Positions 33,919 to 44,808 are shown, counted from the first letter of the stretch. The stretch is DNA of 64,000 bases from Tenebrionibacter intestinalis (GCF_016632365.1 NZ_JAEPBH010000010.1:32956-96955); one strand, 5' to 3'. Program-made: numbers and translations. The notes: generated by a model from the letters alone, not told the origin.

Positions 33919-35637
33919 ATGAAACAGAGCGTGGCCGCATACATCGCCAAAATCCTCGAACAGGCAGGCGTTAAACGCATCTGGGGCGTGACGGGTGATT
34001 CACTCAACGGGCTGAGCGACAGCCTTAACCGCATGGGCACCATCAAATGGATGCCCACCCGCCATGAAGAGGTGGCCGCCTTTGCTGCGGGCGCAGAAGC
34101 GCAGCTAAGCGGCGAACTTGCGGTGTGCGCAGGTTCCTGCGGCCCTGGCAATCTGCATCTGATTAACGGTCTGTTCGACTGCCACCGCAACCGCGTGCCG
34201 GTACTGGCTATTGCCGCCCACATTCCCTCCAGCGAAATCGGCAGCGGTTATTTTCAGGAAACTCATCCACAGACGCTGTTTCAGGAATGCAGCCATTACT
34301 GTGAACTGGTTTCATCGCCAGAGCAGATCCCGCAGGTGCTGGCTATCGCTATGCATAAAGCGGTGCTCAATCGGGGCGTGTCGGTTATTGTGCTGCCGGG
34401 CGATGTGGCGCTGATGACTGCGCCAGAAGGCGCCAGCAGCCGCTGGTATCCCGCGTCGCGGCCGGTCGTTGTGCCGCAGCGGACGGAACTGGAAAAATTA
34501 GCGCAGGTGCTGCGCTATGCCAGCAATATCACATTACTGTGCGGCAGCGGTTGCACCGGCGCTCACAGTGAACTGCTCGCCCTGGCTGAAAAGCTCAAAT
34601 CCCCTATCGTTCACGCCCTGCGCGGCAAAGAGCACGTTGAATACGACAACCCTTACGATGTGGGCATGACCGGGCTTATCGGCTTCTCCTCCGGCTATCA
34701 CGCCATGCTTAACGCCGATACACTCATTCTACTCGGCACCCAGTTTCCCTACCGTGCCTTTTACCCCACCAACGCACGCATCATTCAGATAGACCTTAAT
34801 CCAGCCAGCATTGGTTCGCACAGCAGAGTAGATATCGCGCTGATTGGCGATATCAGGGCCACGCTTGCCGCCCTGCTGCCAATGCTGGAAGAAAAAACCG
34901 ACAGGCGCTTTCTTGACAAAGCGCTTGCGCACTACGCTAACGCCCGCAAGGAGCTGGACGCGCTGGCAAATCCCGGCAAACATGGCATACACCCTCAGTA
35001 TCTGGCCCACCAGATAAACCGCTACGCGGATGATGATGCGATATTCACCTGCGACGTAGGCACGCCGACGGTATGGGCCGCGCGCTACCTTGCCATGAAC
35101 GGCAAGCGGCGGCTGCTTGGCTCTTTTAACCACGGCTCGATGGCGAACGCAATGCCGCAGGCGCTGGGCGCCAAAGCCTGCGCGCCGGAACGCCAGGTAG
35201 TAGCGATGTGCGGCGATGGCGGTTTCAGCATGCTGATGGGCGATTTTCTGTCGATCGCGCAGATGCAGTTGCCGGTCAAAATTGTGGTGTTTAATAACAG
35301 CGTGCTGGGGTTCGTTGCGATGGAGATGAAAGCGGGCGGCTACCTGACCGATGGCACCGAACTGCGCGAGACTCACTTTGCGCGCATTGCTGAAGCCTGC
35401 GGCATTCGCGGCATTCGGGTAGAAAAAGCCGAAGAGGTCAACGCAGCCCTGGAACGCGCCTTTAGCCTGCCCGGCCCCGTCCTGGTGGATGTGAAAGTGG
35501 CGAAAGAAGAGCTGGCCATTCCACCACAAATTAAACTTGAACAGGCTAAGGGGTTTAGCCTGTATATGCTGCGCGCCATTATCAGCGGACGCGGCGATGA
35601 GGTCGTTGCGCTGGCAAAAACCAATTGGTTGCGGTAA
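33919..35637 (+). CDS. poxB: Pyruvate dehydrogenase [ubiquinone] (pyruvate oxidase)
   Basis: This peripheral membrane flavoenzyme decarboxylates pyruvate to acetate and CO2 and reduces ubiquinone. The product has 572 residues as in E. coli. The thiamine diphosphate domain shows the glutamate in [16 protein letters not shown] and the GDG...NN motif ([13 protein letters not shown] ... VVFNNS). The C-terminal membrane-binding tail [19 protein letters not shown] is intact. The start is ATG 33919, five bases after aggag; a GTG one codon earlier is possible. ltaE follows 37 bp downstream. Confidence 0.98.
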   Translation: MKQSVAAYIAKILEQAGVKRIWGVTGDSLNGLSDSLNRMGTIKWMPTRHEEVAAFAAGAEAQLSGELAVCAGSCGPGNLHLINGLFDCHRNRVPVLAIAAHIPSSEIGSGYFQETHPQTLFQECSHYCELVSSPEQIPQVLAIAMHKAVLNRGVSVIVLPGDVALMTAPEGASSRWYPASRPVVVPQRTELEKLAQVLRYASNITLLCGSGCTGAHSELLALAEKLKSPIVHALRGKEHVEYDNPYDVGMTGLIGFSSGYHAMLNADTLILLGTQFPYRAFYPTNARIIQIDLNPASIGSHSRVDIALIGDIRATLAALLPMLEEKTDRRFLDKALAHYANARKELDALANPGKHGIHPQYLAHQINRYADDDAIFTCDVGTPTVWAARYLAMNGKRRLLGSFNHGSMANAMPQALGAKACAPERQVVAMCGDGGFSMLMGDFLSIAQMQLPVKIVVFNNSVLGFVAMEMKAGGYLTDGTELRETHFARIAEACGIRGIRVEKAEEVNAALERAFSLPGPVLVDVKVAKEELAIPPQIKLEQAKGFSLYMLRAIISGRGDEVVALAKTNWLR

Positions 35638-35674
35638 AACGGCGAATTCATTTATCGAAACACAGGGAGTTCCC

Positions 35675-36676
35675 GTGATTGATTTACGCAGCGATACTGT
35701 AACGCGCCCAGGACGCGCCATGCTCGAAGAGATGATGCACGCGCCTACCGGCGATGACGTCTATGGTGACGATCCGAGCGTCAATGCGCTACAGGATGAA
35801 GCCGCTACGCTTGCGGGTAAAGAAGCGGCGCTGTTTCTACCGACCGGAACCCAGGCTAACCTGGTGGCGCTGCTCTCCCACTGCCAGCGCGGGGATGAAT
35901 ACATTGCCGGACAACTGGCCCATAACTATCTTTTCGAGGCAGGCGGCGCAGCCGTGTTAGGCAGCATCCAGCCGCAGCCCATCGATGCCGCGCCCGACGG
36001 CACCCTGCCGCTGGAAACGGTAGCGGCCAAAATTAAGGCTGACGACATACACTTTGCCCGCACGCGTCTGCTGAGCCTTGAAAACACCCACAACGGCAAA
36101 GTGCTGCCGCGCGATTATTTACAGGCCGCCCGGCAGTTTACCCGCGAGCGCGGCCTTGGCCTGCACGTTGACGGCGCGCGCCTTTTCAACGCGGTGGTGG
36201 AATATGGCTGCCCGCTGGAAACCGTCGCGCGCGAGTGCGACAGCTTTACGATTTGTCTGTCAAAAGGGCTGGGCGCACCGGCTGGCGCGCTGCTGCTTGG
36301 CAGCAAAACCTTTATCGCTCGCGCTCTGCGCTGGCGCAAAATGACCGGCGGCGGCATGCGCCAGGCGGGCATTCTGGCTGCCGCAGGCCGCTATGCGCTA
36401 CGCAATAACATTGAACGCCTGCAAGAAGATCACGCCAACGCCGCCTGGCTTGCCGATGCGCTACGCAACGCCGGGGCCGACGTCAGCCGCCAGGACACCA
36501 ATATGGTGTTTGTCCGCATACCGGCCGAAGACGTATCCGCATTCAGGGAATATCTGCGACAGCGCGGCATTCTTATTAACGCAGCTCCCGTCACGCGTCT
36601 GGTTACCCATCTTGACGTTAACCGCAGCCAGCTTGAACAAGTCGCGCTGCGCTGGCAGCATTTTTTTAACCGTTAA
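35675..36676 (+). CDS. ltaE: Low-specificity L-threonine aldolase
   Basis: LtaE is a PLP enzyme that cleaves threonine and allo-threonine to glycine and acetaldehyde. The GTG start at 35675 gives 333 residues (same as E. coli), reads IDLRSDTVTRP after the start, and has a gggag site 5 bases upstream. The frame is open to 35537, inside poxB, without support. The PLP lysine lies in FTICLSKGLGAP near residue 197, and other conserved text is LENTHNGKVLPRDY. ybjT begins within 15 bp of its stop. Confidence 0.97.
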   Translation: MIDLRSDTVTRPGRAMLEEMMHAPTGDDVYGDDPSVNALQDEAATLAGKEAALFLPTGTQANLVALLSHCQRGDEYIAGQLAHNYLFEAGGAAVLGSIQPQPIDAAPDGTLPLETVAAKIKADDIHFARTRLLSLENTHNGKVLPRDYLQAARQFTRERGLGLHVDGARLFNAVVEYGCPLETVARECDSFTICLSKGLGAPAGALLLGSKTFIARALRWRKMTGGGMRQAGILAAAGRYALRNNIERLQEDHANAAWLADALRNAGADVSRQDTNMVFVRIPAEDVSAFREYLRQRGILINAAPVTRLVTHLDVNRSQLEQVALRWQHFFNR

Positions 36677-36691
36677 ATGGCAAGCCTGGGG

Positions 36692-38140
36692 ATGAACGCT
36701 ACAGGGTCTATACTGGTGCTCGGCGCCAGCGGCTATATCGGCCAACATCTGACATTACGCCTGAGCGCGACCGGCCAGCGGGTTATTGCCGCTTCACGCC
36801 GCCTGGAATGGCTGCAAAAGCAGAACTGGCCCGGCGTAACCTGCCGCTACGCCGACCTGGCGAAACCTGAAACGCTTGCGGCGCTGCTCGAAGACGTGGA
36901 TACGTTGTATTACCTCGTACACAGCATGGGGGACGGCGCGGATTTCGTTAAGCGCGAAATTCAGGCCGCTCGCCATTTACGCGATGCGCTGCGCGCGCAT
37001 CCGGTCAGGCAGATAATCTTCCTCAGCTCGCTCCAGCCCCCCCGGACCAGCCAGACATCCAGCCACCTTATCGCCCGCCAGAAAACCGCCGACACGCTGC
37101 GTGAAGCGGGCGTACCGGTCACGGAGCTGCGCGCCGGCATTATCATCGGCGCCGGTTCTGCGGCGTTCGAAGTTATGCGTGATATGGTGTATAACCTGCC
37201 GGTACTGACGCCGCCGCGTTGGGTGCGCTCACGCACCACGCCCATTGCGCTGGAAAACCTGCTGACCTACCTCACAGGCCTCAAAGAACACCCCGCGAGC
37301 GAACATCGCGTGTTCGAAGCCGCCGGGCCGGAAGTGCTGAGCTACCAGCAGCAGTTTGAGCGCTTTATGGCCATCAGCGGCCGTCGCCGCCCGCTCATTC
37401 CCATTCCCTTCCCAACCCGCTGGATATCCGTCTGGTTCCTGAACATGATTACTTCCGTACCGCCAACAATGGCGCGCGCGCTAATCCAGGGGCTACATCA
37501 CGATCTGCTGGCGGACAACCGGGCGCTGCATGCGCTCATTCCTCAGACGCTAATAAGCTTTGACGATGCGGTGCGCGCCACGCTTGAGGACGAAAAGCAT
37601 CTGGTTAATTCCCGGGACTGGGGCTATGACCCGCTGGCATTTTCCCGCTGGCGCCCGGATTACGGCTATTACCCTAAACAGGCCGGTTACACAGTGAAAA
37701 CCTCCGCCAGTAGCGCCGCGCTGTGGGAAATCGTCAATCAGACGGGAGGGGAAAAAGGCTACTTTTTCGGCAATGTGTTATGGAAAACCCGCGCATTTCT
37801 TGACCTGTTGGTAGGCCACAGGCTGGATAAAGGCCGTCCCTCCCGGGCATATCTGAAAATCGGCGATCGGGTGGATAGCTGGAAAGTCATCGTCGTTGAG
37901 CCGGAAAAAGAGTTAACCATGCTGTTTGGCATGAAAGCGCCGGGCCTTGGCCGGCTCTCTTTTACCCTTCGCGATGAGGGCGAACAGCGCAGCCTTGATG
38001 TGCGCGCCTGGTGGCATCCGCACGGCATGCCAGGGCTGCTGTACTGGCTGCTGATGTTCCCGGCGCACCTGTTCATTTTTCGCGGCATGGCGCGCAATAT
38101 CATTCGTCTTGCGGAGCAGACGCCGATCAAACAGGGTTAA
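36692..38140 (+). CDS. ybjT: NAD(P)-binding oxidoreductase-like protein YbjT
   Basis: A short-chain dehydrogenase/NmrA-type protein of about 482 residues (E. coli about 476). The nucleotide-binding motif [12 protein letters not shown] is at the N-terminus, followed by [16 protein letters not shown]. The C-terminal half carries a DUF2867-like segment with GLGRLSFTL and [25 protein letters not shown]. The exact function is unknown. The start is uncertain: ATG 36692 is used because a ggggatg context lies there, while an ATG at 36677 immediately follows the ltaE stop. It is probably in an operon with poxB-ltaE and ybjS. Confidence 0.92.
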   Translation: MNATGSILVLGASGYIGQHLTLRLSATGQRVIAASRRLEWLQKQNWPGVTCRYADLAKPETLAALLEDVDTLYYLVHSMGDGADFVKREIQAARHLRDALRAHPVRQIIFLSSLQPPRTSQTSSHLIARQKTADTLREAGVPVTELRAGIIIGAGSAAFEVMRDMVYNLPVLTPPRWVRSRTTPIALENLLTYLTGLKEHPASEHRVFEAAGPEVLSYQQQFERFMAISGRRRPLIPIPFPTRWISVWFLNMITSVPPTMARALIQGLHHDLLADNRALHALIPQTLISFDDAVRATLEDEKHLVNSRDWGYDPLAFSRWRPDYGYYPKQAGYTVKTSASSAALWEIVNQTGGEKGYFFGNVLWKTRAFLDLLVGHRLDKGRPSRAYLKIGDRVDSWKVIVVEPEKELTMLFGMKAPGLGRLSFTLRDEGEQRSLDVRAWWHPHGMPGLLYWLLMFPAHLFIFRGMARNIIRLAEQTPIKQG

Positions 38141-38230
38141 TCGGAGCGATTCTTATCGTATGCCCATTGCAACCAGGACGAATTCACGGAAAAATGCCCG
38201 CGAAACCAATAAACTCAACAGCGGGTCGAC

Positions 38231-39244
38231 ATGAAGGTACTGGTCACAGGCGCCACCAGCGGTTTGGGACGCAGCGCGGTCGAATATTTACGCAAGCGCG
38301 GCATTAGCGTGACGGCGACCGGGCATAACGCAGCAATGGGTAAACTGCTTGAGCGCATGGGTGCGGAATTTATCCATGCCGATCTGACTGAACTCATATC
38401 CTCTCAGGCCAGAGCGATGCTCGAAGGCGTGGACACGCTGTGGCACTGTGCCGGTTTCACCGCCCCCTGGGGCACGCAGGAAGCCTTTGATCTTGCCAAC
38501 GTGCGCGCCACCCGCCGCCTGGGCGAATGGGCCGTCGCCTGGGGCGTTCGCACCTTTGTGCATATTTCTTCGCCGTCGCTCTACTTTGATTATCACCACC
38601 ACCGCAATATCCAGGAAGATTTTCGCCCGGTACGTTTCGCTAACGAATTCGCCCGCAGTAAAGCCGCCAGCGAAGAAGCCATTACGCTGATGGCGCAGGC
38701 TAACCCGCGCACGCGCTTTACGGTGCTGCGTCCGCAAAGCTTGTTTGGGCCGCACGATACTGTCTTCTTTCCGCGCCTGGTACAGATGATGCGCCATTAC
38801 GGCAGCATACTGCTGCCGCGCGGCGGCGAAGCGCTGGTGGATATGACCTACCACGACAACGCCGTACACGCCATGTGGCTTGCCAGCAGCGAAGCCTGCG
38901 ATGGCCTGGCGTCCGGGCGCGCGTACAATATTACCAACAAGGAACCAAGGCCGCTGCGCGAAATCGTCGAGCGGCTTATTCAGGCGCTGGGCATCCGTTG
39001 CCGCATTCGTTCAGTACCGTACCCGATGCTGGATTTAGTGGCGCGCAGCCTGGAGCGATTGGGCAGCAAAACCTCACGCGAACCCGTGCTGACGCACTAT
39101 GGCGTATCGAAGCTTAACTTCGACTTTACGCTCGATACCCGCCGTGCCGAAACGGAACTGGGTTACTTTCCGGTTGTTACGCTCGACGACGGTATAAAGG
39201 CAACCGCCGCCTGGCTGCGCGATCACGGCACGTTTCACCGCTGA
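38231..39244 (+). CDS. ybjS: Extended short-chain dehydrogenase/epimerase YbjS
   Basis: The 337-residue product equals E. coli YbjS. It is an NAD-dependent epimerase/dehydratase-type protein with the motif [16 protein letters not shown] at the N-terminus, a catalytic-type YxxxK region around [14 protein letters not shown], and [17 protein letters not shown] further on. The substrate is unknown. It follows ybjT by 90 bp on the same strand and converges with amiD. Confidence 0.95.
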   Translation: MKVLVTGATSGLGRSAVEYLRKRGISVTATGHNAAMGKLLERMGAEFIHADLTELISSQARAMLEGVDTLWHCAGFTAPWGTQEAFDLANVRATRRLGEWAVAWGVRTFVHISSPSLYFDYHHHRNIQEDFRPVRFANEFARSKAASEEAITLMAQANPRTRFTVLRPQSLFGPHDTVFFPRLVQMMRHYGSILLPRGGEALVDMTYHDNAVHAMWLASSEACDGLASGRAYNITNKEPRPLREIVERLIQALGIRCRIRSVPYPMLDLVARSLERLGSKTSREPVLTHYGVSKLNFDFTLDTRRAETELGYFPVVTLDDGIKATAAWLRDHGTFHR

Positions 39245-39393
39245 TGACGGCGTTATTCAGCATAAAAAATGCAAGCCTGCAGGGCGCCTGATACATTCAC
39301 TGTCCGGCATTATTACGCAGCGCTTTCCCCCAAAAACGTCCGTTAAACGCCTGCGCAGCGCGTCTGTTTGCGCAGGCCGCGCCGCGCTCAGGT

Positions 39394-40224
39394 TTACCCA
39401 TATTTCTCCAGCAACGCCTGCGCAATGGCCTGCGTTTGCGCATCTGCCTGGCCGTCGTAATTTTCCGGGCGAAAGTGCATCTGGAAAGCGGCGATGACGC
39501 GCTGCTGTTCCTGTACCGTTAAATCTGGCTTCACGTCATAACCGTAGCGGGCCAACAATGCAAGCAACGTCGCCGTATCAACCGGCTGGCGGGGGTTGCG
39601 TCCGTTAAGATAAAACGCCACCCGGGCAGGGTCCGGCCATGCGCCGATACCCGCCTGCGCAAGCGCCTGCCACGGAAAGAGCGGGCCGGGGTCATCCTTA
39701 CGCTGCGGCGCAACGTCGGCATGGCCAACCACATTTTGCGGCTCAATACCGTTACGCCGGATAATGTCGCGCGCCAGCCGCGTCAACGTCTGAATCTGCG
39801 CGTCGGAAAACGGGTAAAACACTTTTACGCCGTTTACCTCACGGTAACCGGGATTCTCCAGCTCAATACCTACAGAAACGCTATTGACTCCCCGATAGCC
39901 GCGCCAGTAGCTGATACCCGCATGCCAGGCTAATTTTTCTTCCCCGACCAGCGCCCAGACCAACGGTTTACCGCCGCTTACAGGCGGCTGCTGCGAAAGC
40001 AGGTAGTGAACGCTGACTTCAGGCCCGACAAGCAGGCTCATCGAGCGCTCAAACGAGGCAGCGGTATAGTGAATGACGAGCATTCGCACGCGAGAATAGG
40101 CATTGCGCGCCGGATGGTTTGTATCAATCCGGTAATCACCGCGATCGACAATGCCTTTCTCACGGGCGCACCCTGCCAGCGCAAGCGCCAGTAATAGCCA
40201 GAGTCCCTTTTTTCGCGTCTTCAT
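39394..40224 (-). CDS. amiD: N-acetylmuramoyl-L-alanine amidase AmiD (lipoprotein)
   Basis: AmiD is a zinc amidase anchored in the outer membrane that cleaves muropeptides. The 276-residue product has a lipoprotein signal with lipobox LALAGC near residue 19. The amidase_2 domain includes the zinc histidine context [22 protein letters not shown] and [18 protein letters not shown]-terminal peptidoglycan-binding helical domain ([19 protein letters not shown]) follows. Its start overlaps the end of ybjQ by 4 bases. Confidence 0.96.
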   Translation of the reverse strand: MKTRKKGLWLLLALALAGCAREKGIVDRGDYRIDTNHPARNAYSRVRMLVIHYTAASFERSMSLLVGPEVSVHYLLSQQPPVSGGKPLVWALVGEEKLAWHAGISYWRGYRGVNSVSVGIELENPGYREVNGVKVFYPFSDAQIQTLTRLARDIIRRNGIEPQNVVGHADVAPQRKDDPGPLFPWQALAQAGIGAWPDPARVAFYLNGRNPRQPVDTATLLALLARYGYDVKPDLTVQEQQRVIAAFQMHFRPENYDGQADAQTQAIAQALLEKYG

Positions 40225-40541
40225 CGCGTTTTCACCGCTGTTCCACTCACGCTGACCATCAACATACTGCCGTCCTTGCCAACCGTTTCATAATCAATAT
40301 CAATGCCGACGATAGCATCAGCGCCAAAAGAAGCGGCCTCTGCTTCCATTTCACGAAACGCAATTTCCCGCGCCTTACGTAACTCTTTTTCGTAAGCGCC
40401 TGAACGACCGCCGACAATATCGCGGATACCGGCAAAAAAATCGCGAAAAATATTTGCGCCGAGAATCGCTTCACCGGTTACCACGCCGCAATACTCAACA
40501 ATCGTTTTTCCCTCCAGAGCGGGAGTCGTTGAAAGCTTCAT
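40221..40541 (-). CDS. ybjQ: UPF0145 family protein YbjQ
   Basis: A conserved protein of 106 residues (E. coli 107) with no assigned function. It contains [40 protein letters not shown] and [17 protein letters not shown]. The start at 40541 is chosen for similarity and an aggag site 8 bases upstream; the frame is open to 40622. It is the upstream partner of amiD (ATGA overlap) and divergent from ybjP. Confidence 0.94.
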   Translation of the reverse strand: MKLSTTPALEGKTIVEYCGVVTGEAILGANIFRDFFAGIRDIVGGRSGAYEKELRKAREIAFREMEAEAASFGADAIVGIDIDYETVGKDGSMLMVSVSGTAVKTR

Positions 40542-40725
40542 CCATTTTTCTCCTGTATCAATAGACTCACTGTGAACATCAACAAACCGGGGAGCGGTGA
40601 CAAACGCCGGGCCGAACAACATCGGCTCCCCAATAACAGCAAACTGACATCCCCGACAGACAGACTATGCTTTAACCAGCATGAATAATAAACCGCCGCC
40701 TCTTGTAAAACATAAGGAAGTCAGG

Positions 40726-41268
40726 ATGAAACGTTCTGAACGGGCGCTTATTGCGCCTTGTGTACTGCTACTGAGCGCCTGCGCCGCGTTCACCCCCGTG
40801 ACCGTCCCTCCTGCCTATAAGGATAACGGCGTTCGCGTCGGCCCCTGCGTCAGCGGCGGTCCGGATAGCGTTGCGCAGCAGTTTTATCATTATCGCATCA
40901 CGCATCCAGGCCCGGGGTTGAACAATCTGGCAGGCCTGCGCCCTTACCTGAGCGACGCGCTGTGGCGTCGGCTACAGGCAGCGCAGCGCGCGCCACAGAT
41001 GCATTCGCTATTTCTGCAAAACGACCTGTTTACCAGCCGCACAGGCGGTATTGACGCCGCACGCGTGAGCAGCGCCTCCACGCTGCCCAACACCGACGCA
41101 CGTAATATACCGCTGCGCGTAACCCTTACCAGAGGCAACCAGCAGTGGCAGGACGAAGTCCTGATGGTGCGCGACGGCAAGTGTTGGTCAGTTGACGACG
41201 TACGCTATCTTGCGCCATCGGTCTTCGCGCCATCAGGTTCGCTGCGCCTGTCGCTTGAAAATCGCTGA
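40726..41268 (+). CDS. ybjP: Lipoprotein YbjP
   Basis: This predicted outer-membrane lipoprotein has 180 residues (E. coli about 171). The signal peptide MKRSERALIAPCVLLLSAC ends in lipobox LLSAC. Downstream text such as YKDNGVRVGPCVSGGPDSVAQQFY and RDGKCWSVDDVRYLAPSV marks the family. Function unknown. The start at 40726 follows a ggaagtcagg purine-rich site; an in-frame ATG at 40681 would put 15 extra residues before the signal peptide and is rejected. Confidence 0.9.
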   Translation: MKRSERALIAPCVLLLSACAAFTPVTVPPAYKDNGVRVGPCVSGGPDSVAQQFYHYRITHPGPGLNNLAGLRPYLSDALWRRLQAAQRAPQMHSLFLQNDLFTSRTGGIDAARVSSASTLPNTDARNIPLRVTLTRGNQQWQDEVLMVRDGKCWSVDDVRYLAPSVFAPSGSLRLSLENR

Positions 41269-41404
41269 TTTCAGGAAGGCGCCGGTAAAACGCGCTGACG
41301 CGACGATAAAGCCGCCCACACCTCTTCCTGGCGGGCGACGCCCTGATATTTTGTGCTAAATTTCCAGGATTACGTCGTGTTTTTTTTAGTTTTAACGCAC
41401 AAAT

Positions 41405-41422
41405 ATTGCATAACTATTCTGT
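41405..41422. promoter_or_regulatory. ARG box upstream of artP
   Basis: tgcat-aact-attct differs from the ArgR half-site pair TGAAT-N4-ATTCA at two positions. It lies about 45 bp upstream of artP. E. coli artPIQM is repressed by arginine-bound ArgR. Confidence 0.5.
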
Positions 41423-41466
41423 CAGCGTTACTATTCGCGGCCTCAATCGCTATTCAATTACAACGC

Positions 41467-42195
41467 ATGAGCATTCAACTAAACGGCATTAATTGTTTTT
41501 ATGGCGCGCACCAGGCGCTGTTTGATATCACACTCAGTTGCCCGCAGGGTGAGACGTTAGTGCTGCTTGGGCCAAGCGGCGCGGGCAAAAGCTCTCTGTT
41601 GCGGGTATTAAACCTGCTGGAGATGCCGCGTTCAGGCCAGCTCGCTATTGCGGGTAAACAATTTGATTTTGCCAAAGCGCCGGCTGAAAAAGCGATTCGC
41701 GAGCTGCGTCAAAACGTAGGTATGGTATTCCAGCAATATAACCTTTGGCCACACCTGACGGTTGTGCAGAACCTGATTGAAGCGCCGTGCCGGGTGCTGG
41801 GATTATCAAAAGACAGCGCCCGCGACCGCGCGAATAAACTGCTCGAACGCCTGCGCTTATCGCCTTATGCCGATCGCTATCCGCTGCATCTTTCCGGCGG
41901 TCAGCAGCAGCGTGTAGCGATTGCCCGCGCGTTAATGATGGAGCCGCAGGTGCTGCTGTTTGACGAACCTACCGCAGCGCTGGATCCGGAAATTACCGCC
42001 CAGATAGTCAGCATTATCCATGAACTGGCGCAAACCAATATCACGCAGGTTATCGTGACGCACGAAGTGGAGGTGGCGCGTAAAACTGCCAGCCGGGTGG
42101 TCTATATGGAAAACGGACATATCGTTGAGCAGGGCGATGCGAGCTGCTTTAACCACCCCCGGACCGACGCGTTCAAATCTTATCTTTCTCACTAA
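41467..42195 (+). CDS. artP: Arginine ABC transporter ATP-binding protein ArtP
   Basis: The ATPase of the ArtPIQM arginine importer. The start at 41467 gives [20 protein letters not shown] and 242 residues, equal to E. coli; the longer open frame from 41353 is mostly a hydrophobic artefact. Walker A is GPSGAGKSS, the signature LSGGQQQR and Walker [15 protein letters not shown]. The ribosome-binding site is weak. artI, artQ and artM follow in order. Confidence 0.97.
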   Translation: MSIQLNGINCFYGAHQALFDITLSCPQGETLVLLGPSGAGKSSLLRVLNLLEMPRSGQLAIAGKQFDFAKAPAEKAIRELRQNVGMVFQQYNLWPHLTVVQNLIEAPCRVLGLSKDSARDRANKLLERLRLSPYADRYPLHLSGGQQQRVAIARALMMEPQVLLFDEPTAALDPEITAQIVSIIHELAQTNITQVIVTHEVEVARKTASRVVYMENGHIVEQGDASCFNHPRTDAFKSYLSH

Positions 42196-42217
42196 ACGTT
42201 AGATTGGGAATATGACA

Positions 42218-42949
42218 ATGAAAAAAATTCTGCTTGCCGCGCTGTTAGCCAGCCTGAGTCTTTGCGCCACAGCCGCACAAACTATTCGCTTCGCCACAGA
42301 GGCCTCTTACCCTCCGTTTGAATCCATGAACGCGGACAACAAAATCGTCGGCTTTGATGTCGATCTGGCGAACGCGCTGTGTAAAGAAATTAACGCGACC
42401 TGCACTTTCAGCAACCAGTCGTTCGATAGCCTCATCCCCGGTCTGAAGTTTCGCCGTATCGATGCCGTGATGGCCGGTATGGACATTACGCCGGAGCGTG
42501 AAAAGCAGGTGTTGTTTACCAACCCCTACTACGATAACTCAGCGCTGTTTATCAGCCTTGCCGGGAAATACGCCAGCATTGAGGATCTTAAGGGCAAAAA
42601 AGTGGGGGTGCAAAACGGCACCACGCACCAGAAATACATCACTGATAAGCACCCGGAAATTAACACCGCCGCTTACGACAGCTACCAGAACGCGCGTCTG
42701 GATCTGCAAAACGGACGCATTGACGCCGTGTTTGGCGATACCGCAGTCGTAACCGAGTGGCTGAAGGCCAGTTCAACGCTTGCCGCCGTTGGCGATAAAG
42801 TAAAAGACAAAGATTACTTCGGCACAGGCCTCGGCATCGCCGTACGCCATGGCAACACGGCGCTTCAGCAGCAGTTTAACGACGCGCTGGACAAAGTGAA
42901 GAAAGACGGCACTTACGGCGCCATCTATAACAAATGGTTCCAGAAGTAA
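42218..42949 (+). CDS. artI: Arginine ABC transporter substrate-binding protein ArtI
   Basis: A periplasmic solute-binding protein for the ArtPIQM system, 243 residues with a signal peptide cleaved near ATA-AQ. Family text includes FATEASYPPFESMNADN, IVGFDVDLANALC, DAVMAGMDITPEREKQV and KKVGVQNGTTHQKYI. The start at 42218 is preferred over 42212 because the ggga site is then 8 bases away. It is paralogous to artJ, 1.9 kb downstream. Confidence 0.96.
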   Translation: MKKILLAALLASLSLCATAAQTIRFATEASYPPFESMNADNKIVGFDVDLANALCKEINATCTFSNQSFDSLIPGLKFRRIDAVMAGMDITPEREKQVLFTNPYYDNSALFISLAGKYASIEDLKGKKVGVQNGTTHQKYITDKHPEINTAAYDSYQNARLDLQNGRIDAVFGDTAVVTEWLKASSTLAAVGDKVKDKDYFGTGLGIAVRHGNTALQQQFNDALDKVKKDGTYGAIYNKWFQK

Positions 42950-42957
42950 CTAACTGA

Positions 42958-43674
42958 ATGAACGAAATTTTTCCTTTAGCAAGCGCTGCCGGGATGACGC
43001 TTGGCCTCGCGCTTTGCGCGCTGGTTACAGGCCTGGCGCTGGCCATGTTGTTCGCCGTGTGGGAGTCCGCCAGGTGGAGGCCCATCGCCTGGCCTGGCAC
43101 GGCGCTGGTGACTATTTTGCGTGGCCTGCCGGAAATTCTGGTGGTGCTGTTTATCTATTTCGGCACATCGCAACTCCTGTTAACGCTCTCGGACGGTTTC
43201 ACTCTTAACCTGGGGGTGGCGCAAATTCCCGTGCAGCTACAAATAGAAAACTTTGACGTCAGCCCCTTCCTGTGCGGCGTGATTGCGCTGTCTCTGCTGT
43301 ACGCCGCTTATGCATCGCAAACGCTACGCGGCGCGCTAAAAGCGGTAGCGCAGGGCCAGTGGGAATCAGGCCAGGCGTTGGGGATGAGCAAAAGCGCTAT
43401 CTTTTTTCGTCTGGTAATGCCGCAAATGTGGCGCCACGCGCTGCCGGGCCTGGGTAACCAGTGGCTGGTGCTGCTTAAGGATACCGCGCTGGTGTCGCTA
43501 ATCAGCGTCAACGATTTGATGTTGCAGACTAAAAGCATCGCCACCCGCACGCAGGAGCCGTTTACCTGGTATATCGTCGCTGCGGCGATATACCTGGCGA
43601 TTACCTTACTTAGCCAGTATGTGCTGCACCATATCGACAGGCGTGCGACGCGTTTTGAAAGGAGGCCCGGCTGA
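42958..43674 (+). CDS. artQ: Arginine ABC transporter permease ArtQ
   Basis: An inner-membrane permease of 238 residues, as in E. coli, with five or six hydrophobic segments. The HisMQ-type permease loop EAA-like motif is [36 protein letters not shown]. It pairs with ArtM. Its stop overlaps the artM start by one base. Confidence 0.96.
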   Translation: MNEIFPLASAAGMTLGLALCALVTGLALAMLFAVWESARWRPIAWPGTALVTILRGLPEILVVLFIYFGTSQLLLTLSDGFTLNLGVAQIPVQLQIENFDVSPFLCGVIALSLLYAAYASQTLRGALKAVAQGQWESGQALGMSKSAIFFRLVMPQMWRHALPGLGNQWLVLLKDTALVSLISVNDLMLQTKSIATRTQEPFTWYIVAAAIYLAITLLSQYVLHHIDRRATRFERRPG

Positions 43675-44342
43675 TGCTTGAGTATTTACCCGGGCTAATG
43701 AAAGGCCTGCATACCAGTCTGACGCTAACTGTTGCATCCATTGCCGTTGCGCTGGCGCTGTCACTGGTTTTTACCGTCATTCTGACGCTAAAAACGCCGC
43801 TACTGTCGCTGGCGGTACGCGCCTACATCACGCTGTTTACCGGCACTCCGCTGCTGGTGCAAATCTTTTTAATTTACTACGGGCCGGGCCAGTTCCCGTC
43901 GCTCCAGCAATATCCGTGGCTGTGGCGCCTTTTATCTGAGCCGTGGCTGTGCGCGCTTATCGCGCTATCGCTCAACAGCGCCGCTTACACAACACTGCTG
44001 TTTCACGGCGCCGTGCGCGCCATTCCCGAAGGCCAGTGGCAGTCCTGCCAGGCGCTGGGGATGCGTCGCAAAGATACGCTGGCGATTCTACTGCCCTATG
44101 CGCTCAAGCGCGCGCTCTCTTCTTATTCCAACGAAGTGGTGCTGGTATTCAAGAGCACGTCTCTTGCTTATACCATTACGCTAATGGAGGTTATGGGCTA
44201 TGGTCAGCTTTTGTATGGGCGCACATATGACGTGATGGTATTCGGCGCAGCAGGGATAATTTATCTGATTGTCAATGGGCTACTGACGCTACTGATGCGC
44301 CTGATTGAACGCCGCGCGCTGGCGTTTGAGCGCCGTAACTAA
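43674..44342 (+). CDS. artM: Arginine ABC transporter permease ArtM
   Basis: The second permease subunit, 222 residues. The EAA-type loop is GQWQSCQALGMRRKDTLAILLPYALKRALSSYSNEVVLV. The overlap TGATG with artQ suggests coupled translation. Downstream are a hairpin, a duplicated terminator and a copy of the 141-bp element before artJ. Confidence 0.96.
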   Translation: MLEYLPGLMKGLHTSLTLTVASIAVALALSLVFTVILTLKTPLLSLAVRAYITLFTGTPLLVQIFLIYYGPGQFPSLQQYPWLWRLLSEPWLCALIALSLNSAAYTTLLFHGAVRAIPEGQWQSCQALGMRRKDTLAILLPYALKRALSSYSNEVVLVFKSTSLAYTITLMEVMGYGQLLYGRTYDVMVFGAAGIIYLIVNGLLTLLMRLIERRALAFERRN

Positions 44343-44394
44343 ATACACCTTCGCAAAGCGGGCCGGCACGCCCGCAAAGGCTGTTGTTAAACTC

Positions 44395-44416
44395 CGGGCC
44401 GAACAATTTCGGCCCG
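44395..44416. repeat. Inverted repeat matching the one downstream of ycaD
   Basis: Arms cgggccgaa / ttcggcccg with loop caat, 53 bp after artM. The arms are identical to those at 4081-4102; only the loop differs. Confidence 0.6.
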
Positions 44417-44533
44417 CGCTCCGGCAATTAAAACAGCAAATTCAACGCGTTGATTTCCAAAGGATAACCGCAAGGAGGGCAAATTTACGTTTTGCTCTCT
44501 TTAGCATCATTCTCAGCGGGCCTGCCGCCCGCT

Positions 44534-44674
44534 CAGATTGTTGACAAAGAAGGAAAAAACGGGATTTTTCCTTCTTTGTGGTAAGCCGGAGAAAATCAAT
44601 GCTTTGATTTCCCCTATTTTTTATTGTTTTTCATCTATCCTGTCTGCAACAGAATAAGGTTTGTCCACAGTCTC
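44534..44674. mobile_element. 141-bp terminator-associated repeat element, copy C
   Basis: It begins cagattgttgacaaag and ends gtttgtccacagtctc, with exactly the same length as copies A and B. The first hairpin is intact, the second has one mismatch and the third is degenerate. It is bracketed by two exact 19-bp copies of the artM terminator stem (44515-44533 and 44675-44693), the clearest target duplication of the three. Confidence 0.82.
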
Positions 44675-44698
44675 AGCGGGCCTGCCGCCCGCTTTTTT
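44675..44698 (+). terminator. Rho-independent terminator of artPIQM (second stem copy)
   Basis: The stem agcggg / cccgct within agcgggcctgccgcccgct is followed by six T. The first copy at 44515-44533 has no T-run because the repeat element follows it. Confidence 0.8.
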
Positions 44699-44769
44699 GC
44701 GGCGTTTGCGCCCCTGCCCCGCCTCGTCCTGCTTCCAGCTCGCCGCGTCCCCTGGCGCACATAATAAAA

Positions 44770-44808
44770 TATCAATATTTATGCTTGTTAATTGAATATA
44801 AATTCATT
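44770..44808. promoter_or_regulatory. Tandem ARG boxes upstream of artJ
   Basis: The second 18-bp box (44791-44808) contains the perfect pair TGAAT-ATAA-ATTCA. A weaker box (44770-44787, tatcaatatttatgcttg) precedes it with the usual 3-bp spacer. This layout is that of ArgR-repressed promoters; artJ is strongly ArgR-controlled in E. coli. Confidence 0.8.

Noticed and set aside
34729..35721. 330-codon open frame antisense to poxB and ltaE
   Set aside because: It crosses two well-supported genes on the other strand and matches no family.
41353..41466. N-terminal extension of artP giving 280 residues
   Set aside because: The extra 38 residues are hydrophobic, lie over the ARG box and promoter, and are absent from the 242-residue family.
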